From Kosakonia arachidis (GTDB lineage: Bacteria > Pseudomonadota > Gammaproteobacteria > Enterobacterales > Enterobacteriaceae): 64,000 bases of DNA. The stretch covers positions 1 through 64,000 of the forward strand of contig NZ_FPAU01000004.1 in the NCBI RefSeq assembly GCF_900116535.1, given 5' to 3'. Shown here in pieces: positions 26,288 through 36,572 of this stretch; the first letter of the stretch is position 1, and each line of letters begins with the position of its first letter. The notes under the pieces are model-generated. The model ran no database searches. It was given only the letters and a program-made list of their open reading frames with translations, and was not told the origin of the DNA. Made by a program: the position numbers and the translations under genes.

Positions 26288-26314
26288 ATATGGTGTCCCC
26301 TGCAGGAATCGAAC
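26288..26314. repeat. Inner attachment site within argW 3' end
   Basis: This is the second copy of the att direct repeat (compare 577-603), covering the CCA end, acceptor strand and T-arm of argW. The tRNA remains intact, as expected when the element supplies the same 3' end. The identity block is 26288-26305. Confidence 0.88.
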
Positions 26315-26365
26315 CTGCAACTAGCCCTTAGGAGGGGCTCGTTATATCCATTTAACTAAGGGGAC
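26291..26365 (-). tRNA. argW: tRNA-Arg (anticodon CCU)
   Basis: A 75-nt tRNA on the minus strand with encoded CCA. The acceptor stem GTCCCCT pairs with AGGGGAC. The anticodon stem AGCCC/GGGCT encloses the loop CTCCTAA, giving anticodon CCU for the rare AGG codon. The T-arm GCAGG-TTCGATT-CCTGC is perfect. Its neighbour yfdC and its sequence identify it as argW, a well-known insertion site for prophages and islands in Enterobacteriaceae. Confidence 0.97.
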
Positions 26366-26433
26366 AAGGCGGCGGGAGTATAACGTCATTTCCCTGCTGC
26401 GTTAAGCATGTTTGCCGCCAAGTGGTTAAACAG

Positions 26434-27366
26434 TCACCGTTTATGTTTTTTTTCTGCGCCTTTGTCTGAGTTTATCTGTGCTTCTGCCCGGGCTTTTTCT
26501 TCAGCCTTGCGTGTGTTGATCATGTCGTTACGGATTTGCGCATGGCTGAGCAGGGCGAAAATAAAAGTACCGCCGCAGATATTTCCGGCGAGCGTTGGCA
26601 AAGCAAATGGCCAAATAAATTCGCTCCAGTGCACGGTGCCGTTAAATACCAGAAAAAAAATCTCTACCGCGCCGACCACAATGTGAGTGGTATCAGCCAG
26701 TGCAATCAGCCACGTCATCAACACGATCACCACAATTTTCGCGGAGCCAGCAGCCGGAAACATCCACACCATTGTCGCGATGATCCAGCCGGAAAGAATG
26801 GCATTCGAAAACATCTCCTGCGGCGTATTCTTCATTACATCCATCCCGATGTTGACAAAGGCATCACGCGTTTCTTTGTCAAAGACCGGCATATATTCAA
26901 ACGCCCAGGCAGCAACCGCGGTACCAAGCAGGTTTCCCAGTAGTACCACGCCCCATAACCGCGCCATCAGTGCAAAATTTCCCCAGTTCGGATTTTGCAT
27001 CACTGGCAGAACGGCCGTCACGGTGTTTTCGGTAAAGAGTTGCTGGCGTGCCATAATGACAATAATAAAACCGAAGGTGTACCCCAGATTCTCCAGCAGA
27101 AAACCGCCCGGAACGCCCTCCAGTTGCACATGAAAAATCCCTTTTGCCAGCAATGATGATCCCATCGACAGCCCGGCGGCAATAGCTGACCAGAACAGCG
27201 CCATAGCGTCTCGTTCCAGCTCTTTTTCGCCATCCTGGCGAATATGTTCATGAATCGCCATGGCCCGGGAGGGGAGGCGATCCTCATCAAGTTCGATTTT
27301 TTCGCCGTGCTTTTTTTCGTCGCTCTTGACCTCAATTTCATCGCTGTGCTTATCAATTTTCTCCAT
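26434..27366 (-). CDS. yfdC: FNT-family inner-membrane protein YfdC
   Basis: A 310-aa member of the formate/nitrite transporter family. A charged N-terminal tail of about 65 residues precedes six predicted membrane helices, including GLSMGSSLLAKGIF, LGNLLGTAVAAWAF and NAILSGWIIATMVW. The start at 27366 (MEKIDKH) is chosen over an upstream ATG because GAGG precedes it and the length then equals the K-12 protein. The substrate is not established. It is divergent from mlaA and next to argW, as in E. coli. Confidence 0.93.
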   Translation of the reverse strand: MEKIDKHSDEIEVKSDEKKHGEKIELDEDRLPSRAMAIHEHIRQDGEKELERDAMALFWSAIAAGLSMGSSLLAKGIFHVQLEGVPGGFLLENLGYTFGFIIVIMARQQLFTENTVTAVLPVMQNPNWGNFALMARLWGVVLLGNLLGTAVAAWAFEYMPVFDKETRDAFVNIGMDVMKNTPQEMFSNAILSGWIIATMVWMFPAAGSAKIVVIVLMTWLIALADTTHIVVGAVEIFFLVFNGTVHWSEFIWPFALPTLAGNICGGTFIFALLSHAQIRNDMINTRKAEEKARAEAQINSDKGAEKKHKR

Positions 27367-27671
27367 ATTTACCTCGCTTCTGCTGCACTGGTGTCTAAAG
27401 CGTAGCGGTTTTACGCTGCTTTCCACGGCGGCATCGTCTTAAAGTGCAGGGAAAAGCAACAACGGCGATACGGCATAAGCAAAGTTTGTATAGAATTGTT
27501 AATAAGCCGTATAGATAATGTCGGCTATGCTGGTTTGAGCCTCGTTCACGGCGTGGACATCATAATATGCGCTGATACAATGCGTTGCATCACTTCGACG
27601 CAAACCCGGCGTTGCGTTCGCGTTATTATAGATGGCCTTCTGCACTGGTCATTTTCTTCAGGGAGACACCT

Positions 27672-28424
27672 ATGAAATACCGCCTGTCGGCGCTTGCGTT
27701 GGCAACCACTGTACTGGTCGGCTGCGCCAGTTCTCAGCAGACGCAGGGGCGTTCGGACCCGCTTGAAGGATTCAACCGGACTATGTACAACTTTAACTTC
27801 AATGTGCTGGATCCATACGTTGTTCGCCCTGTGGCGGTAGCATGGCGTGATTATGTGCCACAACCTGCGCGCAACGGCCTGAGCAACTTCACCAGCAACC
27901 TTGAAGAGCCTGCGCAGATGGTGAACTACTTCCTGCAAGGTGATCCCTATCATGGCATGGTGCATTTTACGCGTTTCTTCCTGAACACTTTGCTGGGTAT
28001 GGGCGGCTTTATGGATGTCGCCGGTATGGCGAACAGCAAATTGCAGCGTGAAGATCCGCACCGTTTCGGCAGTACGCTGGGGCACTATGGTGTTGGTTAC
28101 GGTCCGTATATGCAGTTGCCGTTCTATGGCAGTTTTACTCTGCGTCAAGATGGCGGCGATATGGCGGATACGCTTTATCCGGTGCTCTCGTGGCTGACAT
28201 GGCCGCTTTCTGTCGGTAAATGGGCCGTAGAAGGTGTCGAATCCCGTGCGCAACTGCTCGATTCCGACGGCTTGCTGCGCCAGTCTTCCGATCCTTATAT
28301 CCTCGTGCGGGAAGCCTATTTCCAGCGTCACGATTTTATCGCCAATGGCGGCAAGCTGAAGCCGCAGGAAAATCCGAACGCGCAGGCGATTCAGGGCGAT
28401 TTAAAAGATATCGATTCGCAATAA
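27672..28424 (+). CDS. mlaA: Outer-membrane lipoprotein MlaA (VacJ)
   Basis: A 250-aa lipoprotein with a signal peptide and lipobox LVGC (residues 15-18). It forms a ring in the outer membrane and passes misplaced phospholipids from the outer leaflet to periplasmic MlaC and the MlaFEDB complex, keeping lipid asymmetry. The conserved DPLEGFNRTMYNFN and the C-terminal SSDPYILVREAYFQRHDF are present. The start is the ATG at 27672 after GGGAGACACCT. The N-terminal mature sequence (SQQTQGRSD) differs from E. coli. It converges with fadL across a shared terminator. Confidence 0.95.
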   Translation: MKYRLSALALATTVLVGCASSQQTQGRSDPLEGFNRTMYNFNFNVLDPYVVRPVAVAWRDYVPQPARNGLSNFTSNLEEPAQMVNYFLQGDPYHGMVHFTRFFLNTLLGMGGFMDVAGMANSKLQREDPHRFGSTLGHYGVGYGPYMQLPFYGSFTLRQDGGDMADTLYPVLSWLTWPLSVGKWAVEGVESRAQLLDSDGLLRQSSDPYILVREAYFQRHDFIANGGKLKPQENPNAQAIQGDLKDIDSQ

Positions 28425-28441
28425 AACGGGTCGCAGCAAAT

Positions 28442-28469
28442 AAAAAAGGTGAGCCTGGCTCACCTTTTT
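28442..28469. terminator. Bidirectional terminator between mlaA and fadL
   Basis: AAAAAAGGTGAGC, a short loop, and GCTCACCTTTTT form a strong stem with A- and T-tracts, ending both convergent transcripts. Confidence 0.85.
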
Positions 28470-28484
28470 CTTATCTACACGTTA

Positions 28485-29846
28485 TCAGAAGGCGTAGTTA
28501 AAGTTAGCGCCGTAGAGGAACGCGCGGCCTTCAGACTGGAATGTATACGGGCCCTCGGTGAACTTCACTTTCTGACCATGCATATAAGAGAAGCCAACAT
28601 CAACGGAGGCGTCCTTATTAAAGGCATAGGTTGCACCCGTGCTCAGCCACAGACGATCCTGGTCAGGAATGGATATCGTGCGTTTGTTAGCCGGAACCGG
28701 GCTGTCATCAAAGGCGATACCGGCGCGGAAGGTCCAGTTATCATCCATATAATAAGTGGTACCCAGCGCGAGGCGATATGCATCTTTAAAGCCTTCATCT
28801 TTATAGAACAGCGTTTGACCGTTATCACCGGTTGCTTTCAGTTCCTGGAATTGGCTCCAGCTGGTATAGGTCAGACTGTAGTGAACTGCCCATTTGGGAT
28901 CGACGCGGTTATAACCCGAAACTTCCCACATCTCTGGCAGATGGAGCGACAGCGAACCATTGGTGGTTGAGCCTCCAGTACCAGATGGCAAGCCAAGCCC
29001 CAGTGCTGCGTTAATCGGGTTAAGCGTTGTCGGCAGGTTGCTCTTATAATTGCCATCGAAGTCAACTTTCACTTCGGAGCGGTAAGTGAATGAGTAACGG
29101 TTGTTTTTATCTAGCTCGTAAAGGATACCGGCGTTCCAGCCAAAACCCCATTCATCGCCTTTCAGATACGCGATTTGCGTATCACGGCTAATACCGCCCG
29201 CCTGTGCGCCAATAGCGGCAGCCTGTTGGGCGCTAAGCTGGCCGGATCGCACCATGCCTGGCAGGCTGGCGCCTATGATCTGCGGCAGATCGCCTGCGTA
29301 ACGCTCAATCTTCGCACGAGCATAAACGGCATCAAAACCAAGACCGAAGCTCCAGTGGGGGTCAAGACGATATGCGCCACTAAGGTTCAGGTTCAGTGTT
29401 TCGAGATCGGTTTTACCACCCATCGACCCGGCCGCGTTGCCATCATTAAACTCTGTTGCCAGCCCGAAGTTGGAGGTCAGCGAAGCCCCCCAGCCGAACT
29501 GATCGTTAATTGGCGCGACAAAGTGCAGGTTTGGTACCCACGCGGTCGGCGCGATGTTTTTCTGGCTTGCATCATTACCAATCGCGGAACGGCCAGTGAC
29601 ATCGACATCCGGATCAATAAACACCGCACCGCCGGAGAACGTCGGGCGGTCGAACATGGTAATCAACGCAGGGTTACGGCTGACATTACCCGCATCATCC
29701 GCAATCGCACCTTCACCGGAATAAGCGCGGCCAAGACCAGAGGCCGAAAATTCATTGAGTTGAAAGCCTGCAGACCAGGCCTGAGTAGAGACAATTGCCA
29801 CTGCGACTGCCAGAGCAGACTTGGTAAAACGGGTTTTTTGGCTCAT
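28485..29846 (-). CDS. fadL: Long-chain fatty acid outer-membrane transporter FadL
   Basis: A 453-aa precursor with signal peptide (about 26 residues, ending AWSA). The N-terminal hatch begins [20 protein letters not shown], followed by a 14-strand beta barrel with the terminal NFNYAF typical of outer-membrane proteins. It admits long-chain fatty acids for beta-oxidation and commonly serves as a phage receptor. Loop regions near residues 80-90, 190-225 and 275-295 differ strongly from E. coli, as expected for surface-exposed parts. The start (MSQKTRF) has a GAGG site upstream. Two FadR sites lie upstream at about 29945-29980. Confidence 0.95.
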   Translation of the reverse strand: MSQKTRFTKSALAVAVAIVSTQAWSAGFQLNEFSASGLGRAYSGEGAIADDAGNVSRNPALITMFDRPTFSGGAVFIDPDVDVTGRSAIGNDASQKNIAPTAWVPNLHFVAPINDQFGWGASLTSNFGLATEFNDGNAAGSMGGKTDLETLNLNLSGAYRLDPHWSFGLGFDAVYARAKIERYAGDLPQIIGASLPGMVRSGQLSAQQAAAIGAQAGGISRDTQIAYLKGDEWGFGWNAGILYELDKNNRYSFTYRSEVKVDFDGNYKSNLPTTLNPINAALGLGLPSGTGGSTTNGSLSLHLPEMWEVSGYNRVDPKWAVHYSLTYTSWSQFQELKATGDNGQTLFYKDEGFKDAYRLALGTTYYMDDNWTFRAGIAFDDSPVPANKRTISIPDQDRLWLSTGATYAFNKDASVDVGFSYMHGQKVKFTEGPYTFQSEGRAFLYGANFNYAF

Positions 29847-30223
29847 GACCATAACCTCATTCGAAATCGATTTATTTTTATTCAAACTATGTTACGTGTT
29901 GTAACAGGAGCGCGAAGTGTAGGGTCTGTGTTACAGCAGAGAAATCAGACCAGTGGCGGAAGTATAGGTCGGACCAGATGGGATGTTGCAAGTTTGTATA
30001 TAAGTTTTTTCAATTGTGATCTCTGAAACGGGATCTGCGTGGCAAAATCGCCGGGGGTAATAATCACTCAATTGGACGATTTTTGTTTTGGATCATTTTT
30101 AAGTGTGATTTCGGTCACTTATCCACTTTCGGAAGATTATCAACTGGAGACGCCATGAGCAGCGGCGTAAAATATGTCCATCGTTTATCTGGCACCCAGG
30201 GTGCTAATTCAGAGGAATTAACA
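29847..30223. other. fadL-yfcZ intergenic regulatory region
   Basis: About 377 bp between divergent genes. It holds two FadR-type sites near fadL and otherwise promoter DNA for fadL and yfcZ. No further gene is supported. Confidence 0.5.
29945..29980 (-). promoter_or_regulatory. Tandem FadR operators of fadL
   Basis: On the minus strand ATCTGGTCCGACCTATA (29963-29979) and CCACTGGTCTGATTT (29944-29958) closely match the FadR consensus. The spacing is like that described for E. coli fadL, where FadR represses until long-chain acyl-CoA binds it. Confidence 0.8.
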
Positions 30224-30508
30224 ATGAGCAAATGCAGTGCTGATGAAACCCCGGTTTGCTGCTGTATGGATGTTGGTACCATCATGGACAACTCCGACTG
30301 CACCGCCTCTTACAGTCGCGTATTCACCCACCGCGTTGACGCCGACGAAACGTTGGCCGCGCTGAGTGCAAGAGCCCGGAGCGTGGAATCCGAGCCTTGC
30401 CAAATCACCCCCACCTTCACTGAAGTGGAGAACGGTGTGCGTCTCGATATCGATTTTGTTTTCGCCTGCGAAGCGGAAACCCTGATTTTCCAGCTTGGTC
30501 TGCGTTAA
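30224..30508 (+). CDS. yfcZ: YfcZ/YiiS-family protein
   Basis: A 94-aa small soluble protein of DUF406 (YfcZ/YiiS). The N-terminus has a cysteine cluster (CSADETPVCCCMDVGTIMDN), and the C-terminus ends in the family motif FACEAETLIFQLGLR. Function is unknown. The ATG at 30224 is chosen for its AGAGGA site and because the length equals K-12; the longer upstream frame has no support. It lies between divergent fadL and co-directional fadI, separated from the latter by a terminator. Confidence 0.92.
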   Translation: MSKCSADETPVCCCMDVGTIMDNSDCTASYSRVFTHRVDADETLAALSARARSVESEPCQITPTFTEVENGVRLDIDFVFACEAETLIFQLGLR

Positions 30509-30518
30509 TCTTCCCGCC

Positions 30519-30544
30519 AACGCCTCCTTTCACGGAGGCGTTTT
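30519..30544 (+). terminator. Terminator after yfcZ
   Basis: AACGCCTCC-TTTCAC-GGAGGCGTT followed by T residues forms a compact intrinsic terminator 11 bp after the yfcZ stop. Confidence 0.85.
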
Positions 30545-30622
30545 GCTAAGTATCCCTGTGCCTTAGCTCGCATTTTTCTCTCGCTCCCATTGGCTATATG
30601 TAAAAAATTGGTTAAGACTGTT

Positions 30623-30639
30623 ATCAGGTCAGACCACTT
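30623..30639 (+). promoter_or_regulatory. FadR operator of fadIJ
   Basis: ATCAGGTCAGACCACTT matches the inverse FadR consensus and lies 30 bp before the fadI start codon. Confidence 0.7.
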
Positions 30640-30668
30640 TAAATATACGCTGTTAACAGGGGAGTGTT

Positions 30669-31976
30669 ATGAAGGCATTACCGCTTGTCACCCGCCAGGG
30701 CGACCGCATTGCCATTGTCAGTGGGTTACGGACCCCGTTTGCCCGCCAGGCCACCGCTTTTCACGGCATTCCGGCGATCGATCTCGGTAAAATGGTGGTG
30801 GGAGAGATGCTGGCGCGCAGCGAAATTCCCCCGGAAGTGATTGAACAACTGGTGTTTGGCCAGGTCGTTCAGATGCCGGAAGCGCCTAATATCGCGCGTG
30901 AAATCGTACTCGGTACTGGCATGAGCGTCCATACCGATGCCTACAGCGTCAGCCGTGCCTGCGCAACCAGTTTCCAGGCCGTGGCCAACGTCGCAGAAAG
31001 TCTGCTGGCGGGAACTATTCGCGCCGGTATTGCTGGCGGAGCGGATTCCTCCTCTGTTTTACCAATTGGCGTCAGTAAAAGGCTGGCGCGTGCGCTAGTG
31101 GATGCCAACAAAGCGCGCACTGTGGGGCAAAAACTGAAACTCTTCTCCCGCTTGCGCTTGCGCGACCTGTTGCCAGTACCTCCCGCCGTCGCGGAGTATT
31201 CCACCGGATTGAGAATGGGAGATACGGCTGAGCAGATGGCGAAAACATACGGCATCAGCCGTGAACAGCAGGATGCGTTAGCCCACCGCTCACACCAGTT
31301 AGCCGCGCAGGCCTGGGCAGAAGACAAACTGCGTGATGAAGTAATGACCGCCTATGCGCCGCCGTTTCGTGATCCCTTTGAACAAGATAATAATGTTCGT
31401 CATAACTCCAGCCTTGCTGATTACGCGAAGCTTCGTCCCGCCTTCGATCGCCAGCATGGCACTGTGACGGCAGCGAACAGTACGCCGTTGACCGACGGGG
31501 CTGCGGCTGTGATTTTAATGACCGAATCCCGTGCCCGGGAACTGGGATTATTGCCGCTGGGTTATTTACGCAGCTATGCGTTCACCGCCATTGATGTGCA
31601 ACGGGACATGCTGCTTGGTCCGGCCTGGGCGACGCCGCTGGCGCTGGAAAGAGCCGGGCTGACGATGGCTGATTTGACGCTTCTCGATATGCACGAAGCT
31701 TTTGCCGCGCAAACCTTAAGCAACCTGAAATTGATGGCCAGCGAGCGTTTTGCCCGAGAGGTACTTGGACGCTCACAGGCGACCGGCGAGGTGGATGACA
31801 GCAAGTTTAACGTGCTGGGCGGCTCCATCGCTTACGGCCATCCGTTTGCTGCCACCGGCGCGCGCATGATCACCCAAACGTTACGTGAACTGCGCCGCCG
31901 GGGGGGAGGCTTTGGTCTGGTAACTGCCTGCGCTGCGGGCGGTCTGGGTGCGGCAATGGTTCTGGAGGCTGAATAA
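30669..31976 (+). CDS. fadI: 3-ketoacyl-CoA thiolase FadI
   Basis: A 435-aa thiolase, the beta-subunit of the second (anaerobic-favoured) beta-oxidation complex. Active-site Cys lies in SRACATSFQ (about residue 98), the His in [11 protein letters not shown] and the second Cys in TACAAGGLG. It cleaves 3-ketoacyl-CoA to acetyl-CoA and a shortened acyl-CoA. GGGGAG precedes the ATG. Stop and fadJ start overlap (TAATG), so the two subunits are coupled in translation. FadR control is indicated by the upstream site. Confidence 0.96.
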   Translation: MKALPLVTRQGDRIAIVSGLRTPFARQATAFHGIPAIDLGKMVVGEMLARSEIPPEVIEQLVFGQVVQMPEAPNIAREIVLGTGMSVHTDAYSVSRACATSFQAVANVAESLLAGTIRAGIAGGADSSSVLPIGVSKRLARALVDANKARTVGQKLKLFSRLRLRDLLPVPPAVAEYSTGLRMGDTAEQMAKTYGISREQQDALAHRSHQLAAQAWAEDKLRDEVMTAYAPPFRDPFEQDNNVRHNSSLADYAKLRPAFDRQHGTVTAANSTPLTDGAAAVILMTESRARELGLLPLGYLRSYAFTAIDVQRDMLLGPAWATPLALERAGLTMADLTLLDMHEAFAAQTLSNLKLMASERFAREVLGRSQATGEVDDSKFNVLGGSIAYGHPFAATGARMITQTLRELRRRGGGFGLVTACAAGGLGAAMVLEAE

Positions 31977-34123
31977 TGGCAATGATGTCCGCATTTACGC
32001 TTAATGTGCATCCCGACAATATCGCGGTCGTCACCATTGATGTGCCGAATGAAAAAATGAATACCCTGAAAACGGAGTTTGCAGGTGAAGTGCGCGCCAT
32101 GCTGAAACAGATCCGCGACAACAAGGCGCTACGTGGTGTGGTGTTTATCTCAGCCAAGGCAGACAATTTCATCGCTGGCGCGGATATCAATATGATCGCC
32201 CGTTGCCAGACGGCAAAAGAGGCCGAGGATCTGGCCCGGCAAGGGCAACAAGTGATGGCGGAAATCCATGCGTTGTCGATTCCCGTGGTTGCCGCAATTC
32301 ATGGCGCTTGTCTGGGCGGTGGGCTGGAATTGGCGCTGGCGTGCCATCGCCGGATTTGTACGGACGACGGGAAAACGATGCTGGGATTGCCGGAAGTTCA
32401 GTTAGGACTGCTTCCCGGTTCCGGCGGGACACAGCGATTGCCACGTTTGGTTGGCGTCAGTACGGCGCTGGATATGATCCTCAGCGGAAAACAACTTCGT
32501 CCACGCCAGGCATTAAAAGTCGGGCTGGTAGACGATGTTGTACCGCATTCAATTCTACTCGAGGCCGCTGTTGAACTGGCCAAACAGGGGCGACCGATTG
32601 GCCGCCACCTGCCTGTTCGTGAACGGGTTCTGGCAGGTGCGCTGGGCCGCGCGTTGCTGTTCCGTATGGCGAGTAAGAAAACCGAACAAAAAACCCAGGG
32701 GAATTACCCTGCGACTACGCGCATTTTATCCGTCATTGAAACCGGGCTGGCACAGGGGCGCAGCAGCGGTTATGACGCCGAAGCGAAAGCGTTTGGCCAA
32801 CTGGCGATGACGCCACAGTCGCAGGCGTTACGCCACCTGTTCTTCTCCAGCACCAGCGTTAAAAAAGATCCGGGCAGCGAGGCGCAGGCTGGTCCATTGA
32901 ACACGATCGGTGTACTGGGCGGCGGATTAATGGGCGGTGGAATAGCTTTCGTCACGGCAAGCAAAGCAGGATTGCCGGTTCGCATAAAAGATATTAATGC
33001 GAAAGGGATTAACCACGCGCTGAAATATAGTTGGGAAGAGCTGGATAAAAAAGTGCGTCGTCGCTACCTGAGAGCGGGCGAACGTGATAAGCAGTTGGCG
33101 AAAATATCCGGTACGCTGGATTTTAGCGGCTTTGCTCATCGTGACCTGGTCATTGAGGCTGTGTTTGAGGATCTGGCTTTAAAACAGAAAATGGTGGCTG
33201 AAGTGGAAGCCCATTGTTCTGCTCACACTGTTTTTGCCTCTAATACATCTTCTTTACCGATCGGCGATATTGCAGCCCAGGCTGCGCGACCAGAGAAGGT
33301 AATCGGATTACATTTTTTCAGCCCGGTGGAAAAAATGCCGCTGGTGGAAGTGATCCCACACGCCGGAACGGATGAGCAGACCATCGCTACTACGGTAAAA
33401 CTGGCGAAAAAGCTGGGCAAAACGCCGATTGTGGTAGCGGATAAAGTCGGATTTTACGTGAACCGCATTCTTGCTCCCTATATTAATGAAGCCATCCGGC
33501 TGCTGAGTGAAGGCGAGCGCATCGAAGATATTGATCGCGCACTGGTGAAATTTGGCTTCCCCGTCGGACCGATCCAGTTACTGGATGAAGTGGGTATCGA
33601 TACCGGTACAAAAATTATTCCGGTACTGGAAAACGCTTATGGTGAACGGTTTAACGCCCCTGCAAGTATTGTGAGCGCAATTCTGAATGACGATCGCAAA
33701 GGGAGAAAAAATGGTCGCGGTTTCTATCTTTACCCTGCTAAAGGGCGTAAAAGCAAAAAGCTGGCCGATCCGGTGATCTATCCCCTGATTGGTGCCTCCG
33801 GCGGTGGGCGGCTATCGTCAGAGCAGATGGCGGAACGCTGTGTGCTACTGATGCTGAATGAGGCAGTGCGTTGCTTTGATGAGCACGTGATTCGCAGCGC
33901 GCGAGACGGCGATATTGGTGCCGTATTTGGCATCGGTTTTCCGCCGTTTTTAGGTGGGCCGTTCCACTATATTGCGGCATCAGGAGCGGGCGATATCGTG
34001 GCGAGGTTGCAGCGGCTGGAAGTGCAATACGGCGCGCGCTTTGCACCTTGTGAGCCACTGTTGCGTATGGCGGAGCAGGGGGTAATTTTTTGGTCGCAAA
34101 ACGAAACTGAAGATGTGAATTAA
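31976..34123 (+). CDS. fadJ: Multifunctional fatty acid oxidation protein FadJ
   Basis: A 715-aa alpha-subunit. The N-terminal crotonase domain (about 1-190) has IAGADIN and the catalytic Glu-containing [20 protein letters not shown]. The NAD-binding 3-hydroxyacyl-CoA dehydrogenase domain begins at [14 protein letters not shown] (about residue 310) with [13 protein letters not shown], and C-terminal HAD domains follow. It hydrates enoyl-CoA and oxidises the product for FadI. The start overlaps the fadI stop by one base. The N- and C-terminal ends differ most from E. coli. Confidence 0.96.
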   Translation: MAMMSAFTLNVHPDNIAVVTIDVPNEKMNTLKTEFAGEVRAMLKQIRDNKALRGVVFISAKADNFIAGADINMIARCQTAKEAEDLARQGQQVMAEIHALSIPVVAAIHGACLGGGLELALACHRRICTDDGKTMLGLPEVQLGLLPGSGGTQRLPRLVGVSTALDMILSGKQLRPRQALKVGLVDDVVPHSILLEAAVELAKQGRPIGRHLPVRERVLAGALGRALLFRMASKKTEQKTQGNYPATTRILSVIETGLAQGRSSGYDAEAKAFGQLAMTPQSQALRHLFFSSTSVKKDPGSEAQAGPLNTIGVLGGGLMGGGIAFVTASKAGLPVRIKDINAKGINHALKYSWEELDKKVRRRYLRAGERDKQLAKISGTLDFSGFAHRDLVIEAVFEDLALKQKMVAEVEAHCSAHTVFASNTSSLPIGDIAAQAARPEKVIGLHFFSPVEKMPLVEVIPHAGTDEQTIATTVKLAKKLGKTPIVVADKVGFYVNRILAPYINEAIRLLSEGERIEDIDRALVKFGFPVGPIQLLDEVGIDTGTKIIPVLENAYGERFNAPASIVSAILNDDRKGRKNGRGFYLYPAKGRKSKKLADPVIYPLIGASGGGRLSSEQMAERCVLLMLNEAVRCFDEHVIRSARDGDIGAVFGIGFPPFLGGPFHYIAASGAGDIVARLQRLEVQYGARFAPCEPLLRMAEQGVIFWSQNETEDVN

Positions 34124-34332
34124 GGTCTAAAAATTTAATTCTGTTATTCCTCATGGCGTTCACGGTTATTTTGTAAACAGTGATTGACTATGCTTACACC
34201 ATTGAGGTAAAAAACAGCGTTTCATTCATGGAATGGATCAGGCACAATGCCCGGCCATTGATACTTTCCGTCGTCGCGAAATGATTTCGCAGTGAAAGTG
34301 TTGATGATTCTGGTTAACAAAAGCGGTGCAAT

Positions 34333-34818
34333 ATGCAAGTTTTTATCATGCGTCACGGCGACGCTGCCCTCGATGCAGCCAGTGACTCGGTTCGTCCCTT
34401 AACCCCTTGTGGCTGTGACGAATCTCGTCAAATGGCAACATGGTTGAAAGGCCAAAAAGTGGATATTGAACGTGTTCTGATCAGCCCTTTTTTACGTGCT
34501 GAACAAACGCTGGAAAAGGTAGGGGAGTGTATGAACCTGCCTGACAACGTGGATGTCCTGCCGGAATTGACGCCTTGCGGCGATATCGGTCTTGTCAGTG
34601 CCTATTTACAGGCGCTGGCGAATGAAGGAACCTCTTCTGTGCTGGTGATCTCTCACCTGCCGCTGGTTGGTTACTTGGTGTCCGAGCTTTGCCCGGGTGA
34701 AGCGCCGCCGATGTTTACCACCTCCGCCATTGCCTGCGTTACGCTGGGTGAAGACGGCAAAGGGGTTTTTGACTGGCAAATGAGTCCCTGCAACCTGAAG
34801 ATGCGAAAAGCTATCTGA
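34333..34818 (+). CDS. sixA: Phosphohistidine phosphatase SixA
   Basis: A 161-aa histidine phosphatase. The RHGDAALD motif contains catalytic His8, SPFLRAEQT the second Arg and VISHLPLVGY the second His. It removes phosphate from histidine phosphotransfer proteins, described for ArcB and the nitrogen PTS protein NPr. Length equals the K-12 protein. About 209 bp separate it from fadJ, giving room for its own promoter. A clear terminator follows. Confidence 0.95.
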   Translation: MQVFIMRHGDAALDAASDSVRPLTPCGCDESRQMATWLKGQKVDIERVLISPFLRAEQTLEKVGECMNLPDNVDVLPELTPCGDIGLVSAYLQALANEGTSSVLVISHLPLVGYLVSELCPGEAPPMFTTSAIACVTLGEDGKGVFDWQMSPCNLKMRKAI

Positions 34819-34840
34819 ATTCGCCGGACGCTGAAAAACG

Positions 34841-34863
34841 AAGAGCCGCTTTATGCGGCTCTT
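34841..34863 (+). terminator. Terminator after sixA
   Basis: AAGAGCCGC-TTTAT-GCGGCTCTT is a perfect 9-bp stem between convergent sixA and smrB and can serve both. Confidence 0.75.
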
Positions 34864-34876
34864 GGCGTTTCTGCCA

Positions 34877-35428
34877 TCAGGGAAGTTCCGGCGGTTGCCA
34901 CTCTTCCACTTCTATCAGCACCAGAATTGCTGCGTCGCCGCCATACTCTTTCGGCGCCTGGTGAAACGCCATCACATGCGGGTGCTGCGCCAGCCACAGC
35001 GGTGTCTGTTGCTTCAGAATGTGTTTACCGTGGCCGTGCATCACGCAGGCACAGAACACATGTTCACGGCGACAGGCGGCGATTAGCGCCCCCAGTTCTT
35101 GCTTCGCCTGTTGCTGCGTTAAACCGTGTAGATCGAGAAACAATTCCGGCGAGTAGTCGCTCCGGCGGAGCTTTTTCAGCTCAAAATGGCTGACATCTTC
35201 TCGCACATATTTGACCGGACCTTCGGTATTAAGCAGCGGTTGAAACTCGTCGGAAAAGTAGTGACTGTTATCGGCCTGTTCCTGTAATAACCGTTTCACC
35301 GGAACCTCGCTGATTTTTTTCCGCGCCGGGCGATGTACCACGGTATCCTGCTTAAGGCGGCGTGTACCGGTCATCAATTGCTGGAACAACGCCTGTTCCT
35401 CCTCGCTAAGTGATGGTTTCTTTTTCAT
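34877..35428 (-). CDS. smrB: Ribosome-collision endonuclease SmrB
   Basis: A 183-aa protein with a C-terminal Smr domain: [16 protein letters not shown] at about residue 98, then [20 protein letters not shown]. SmrB binds collided ribosomes and cuts the mRNA between them to start rescue. The N-terminal region (about 1-85) carries the conserved helix used for ribosome contact. The gene is divergent from prmB, as in E. coli. Confidence 0.95.
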   Translation of the reverse strand: MKKKPSLSEEEQALFQQLMTGTRRLKQDTVVHRPARKKISEVPVKRLLQEQADNSHYFSDEFQPLLNTEGPVKYVREDVSHFELKKLRRSDYSPELFLDLHGLTQQQAKQELGALIAACRREHVFCACVMHGHGKHILKQQTPLWLAQHPHVMAFHQAPKEYGGDAAILVLIEVEEWQPPELP

Positions 35429-35594
35429 TTGTGCGTCTCATCTTTTCTTTCCTTCAGTGTACCCGACTCACTGCGACCCCAGTGAAGCAAAATGCATTTT
35501 TCCCCTCTGGCTGGTGCGTGAGGTGCTGATTTATCGCCGTCTTCATGGCAAACTAGCCGCCGAATTTAATGCGAGCATGCGCCTGGGGGATACT

Positions 35595-36527
35595 ATGGAT
35601 AAAATTTTTGTCGATGAAGCAGTGAATGAGCTGCATACCATTCAGGACATGCTGCGTTGGGCGGTCAGCCGCTTCAGCGCCGCGAATATCTGGTACGGTC
35701 ACGGCACGGATAACCCGTGGGACGAAGCAGTGCAACTGGTACTGCCGACGCTCTATCTACCGCTCGACATCCCGGAAGATATGCGTACCGCGCGCCTGAC
35801 TTCCAGCGAGCGGCACCGCATTGTTGAGCGCGTGATCCGTCGTGTTAATGAGCGTATTCCGGTTGCTTACCTTACTAACAAAGCGTGGTTCTGCGGCCAC
35901 GAATTTTATGTCGATGAGCGCGTGCTGGTGCCGCGTTCCCCGATCGGCGAGCTTATCAACAACCGCTTTGCCGGTCTGATTAATCAACAGCCGCAGCATA
36001 TTCTGGATATGTGTACTGGCAGCGGCTGTATCGCTATTGCGACAGCGTACGCTTTCCCGGAAGCGGAAGTGGACGCCGTTGATATCTCTGCGGATGCGCT
36101 GGCGGTAACGGAGCGCAATATTGAAGAGCACGGACTGATTCACCACGTTACGCCTATCCGTTCCGATCTGTTCCGCGATCTGCCGAAAGTGCAGTACGAT
36201 CTGATTGTCACCAACCCGCCGTACGTTGATGAAGAAGATATGTCCGATCTGCCGTCGGAATACCGTCACGAGCCGGAACTGGGCCTGGCATCAGGCAGCG
36301 ATGGCCTGAAACTGACGCGTCGTATTCTGGCATGTGCCCCCGATTACCTTGCTGACCATGGCATCCTGATTTGTGAAGTCGGCAACAGCATGGTACATCT
36401 GATGGAACAATATCCGGACGTCCCGTTCACCTGGCTGGAGTTTGATAATGGCGGGGACGGCGTCTTTATGCTGACCAAAGCGCAGCTGATTGCCGCACGC
36501 AAACACTTCAGCATCTATAAAGATTAA
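35595..36527 (+). CDS. prmB: Ribosomal protein uL3 glutamine methyltransferase PrmB
   Basis: A 310-aa SAM-dependent methyltransferase that modifies a glutamine of ribosomal protein L3. The SAM-binding [21 protein letters not shown] and the catalytic NPPY in [15 protein letters not shown] are present. The start MDKIFVDEA at 35595 gives the family length; an open frame extending upstream to 35457 has no recognisable similarity. aroC follows after 45 bp, so the two may share a transcript with mepA and yfcA. Confidence 0.95.
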   Translation: MDKIFVDEAVNELHTIQDMLRWAVSRFSAANIWYGHGTDNPWDEAVQLVLPTLYLPLDIPEDMRTARLTSSERHRIVERVIRRVNERIPVAYLTNKAWFCGHEFYVDERVLVPRSPIGELINNRFAGLINQQPQHILDMCTGSGCIAIATAYAFPEAEVDAVDISADALAVTERNIEEHGLIHHVTPIRSDLFRDLPKVQYDLIVTNPPYVDEEDMSDLPSEYRHEPELGLASGSDGLKLTRRILACAPDYLADHGILICEVGNSMVHLMEQYPDVPFTWLEFDNGGDGVFMLTKAQLIAARKHFSIYKD

Positions 36528-36572
36528 AACGACAAAACGACGCTCAACACCAACAACGACAATGGAGCCGTG

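Noticed and set aside
27585-27671. An N-terminal extension of mlaA
   Set aside because: The true signal peptide and lipobox start at 27672; the extension would bury them and lies in promoter DNA.
27546-28331. A long open frame antisense to mlaA, and similar ones antisense to aroC, purF, fadL and hisP
   Set aside because: GC-rich genes with biased codon use routinely create open antisense frames; none shows a domain or a ribosome site.
35457-35594. An N-terminal extension of prmB
   Set aside because: It is not part of the known family and overlaps the smrB-prmB promoter region.
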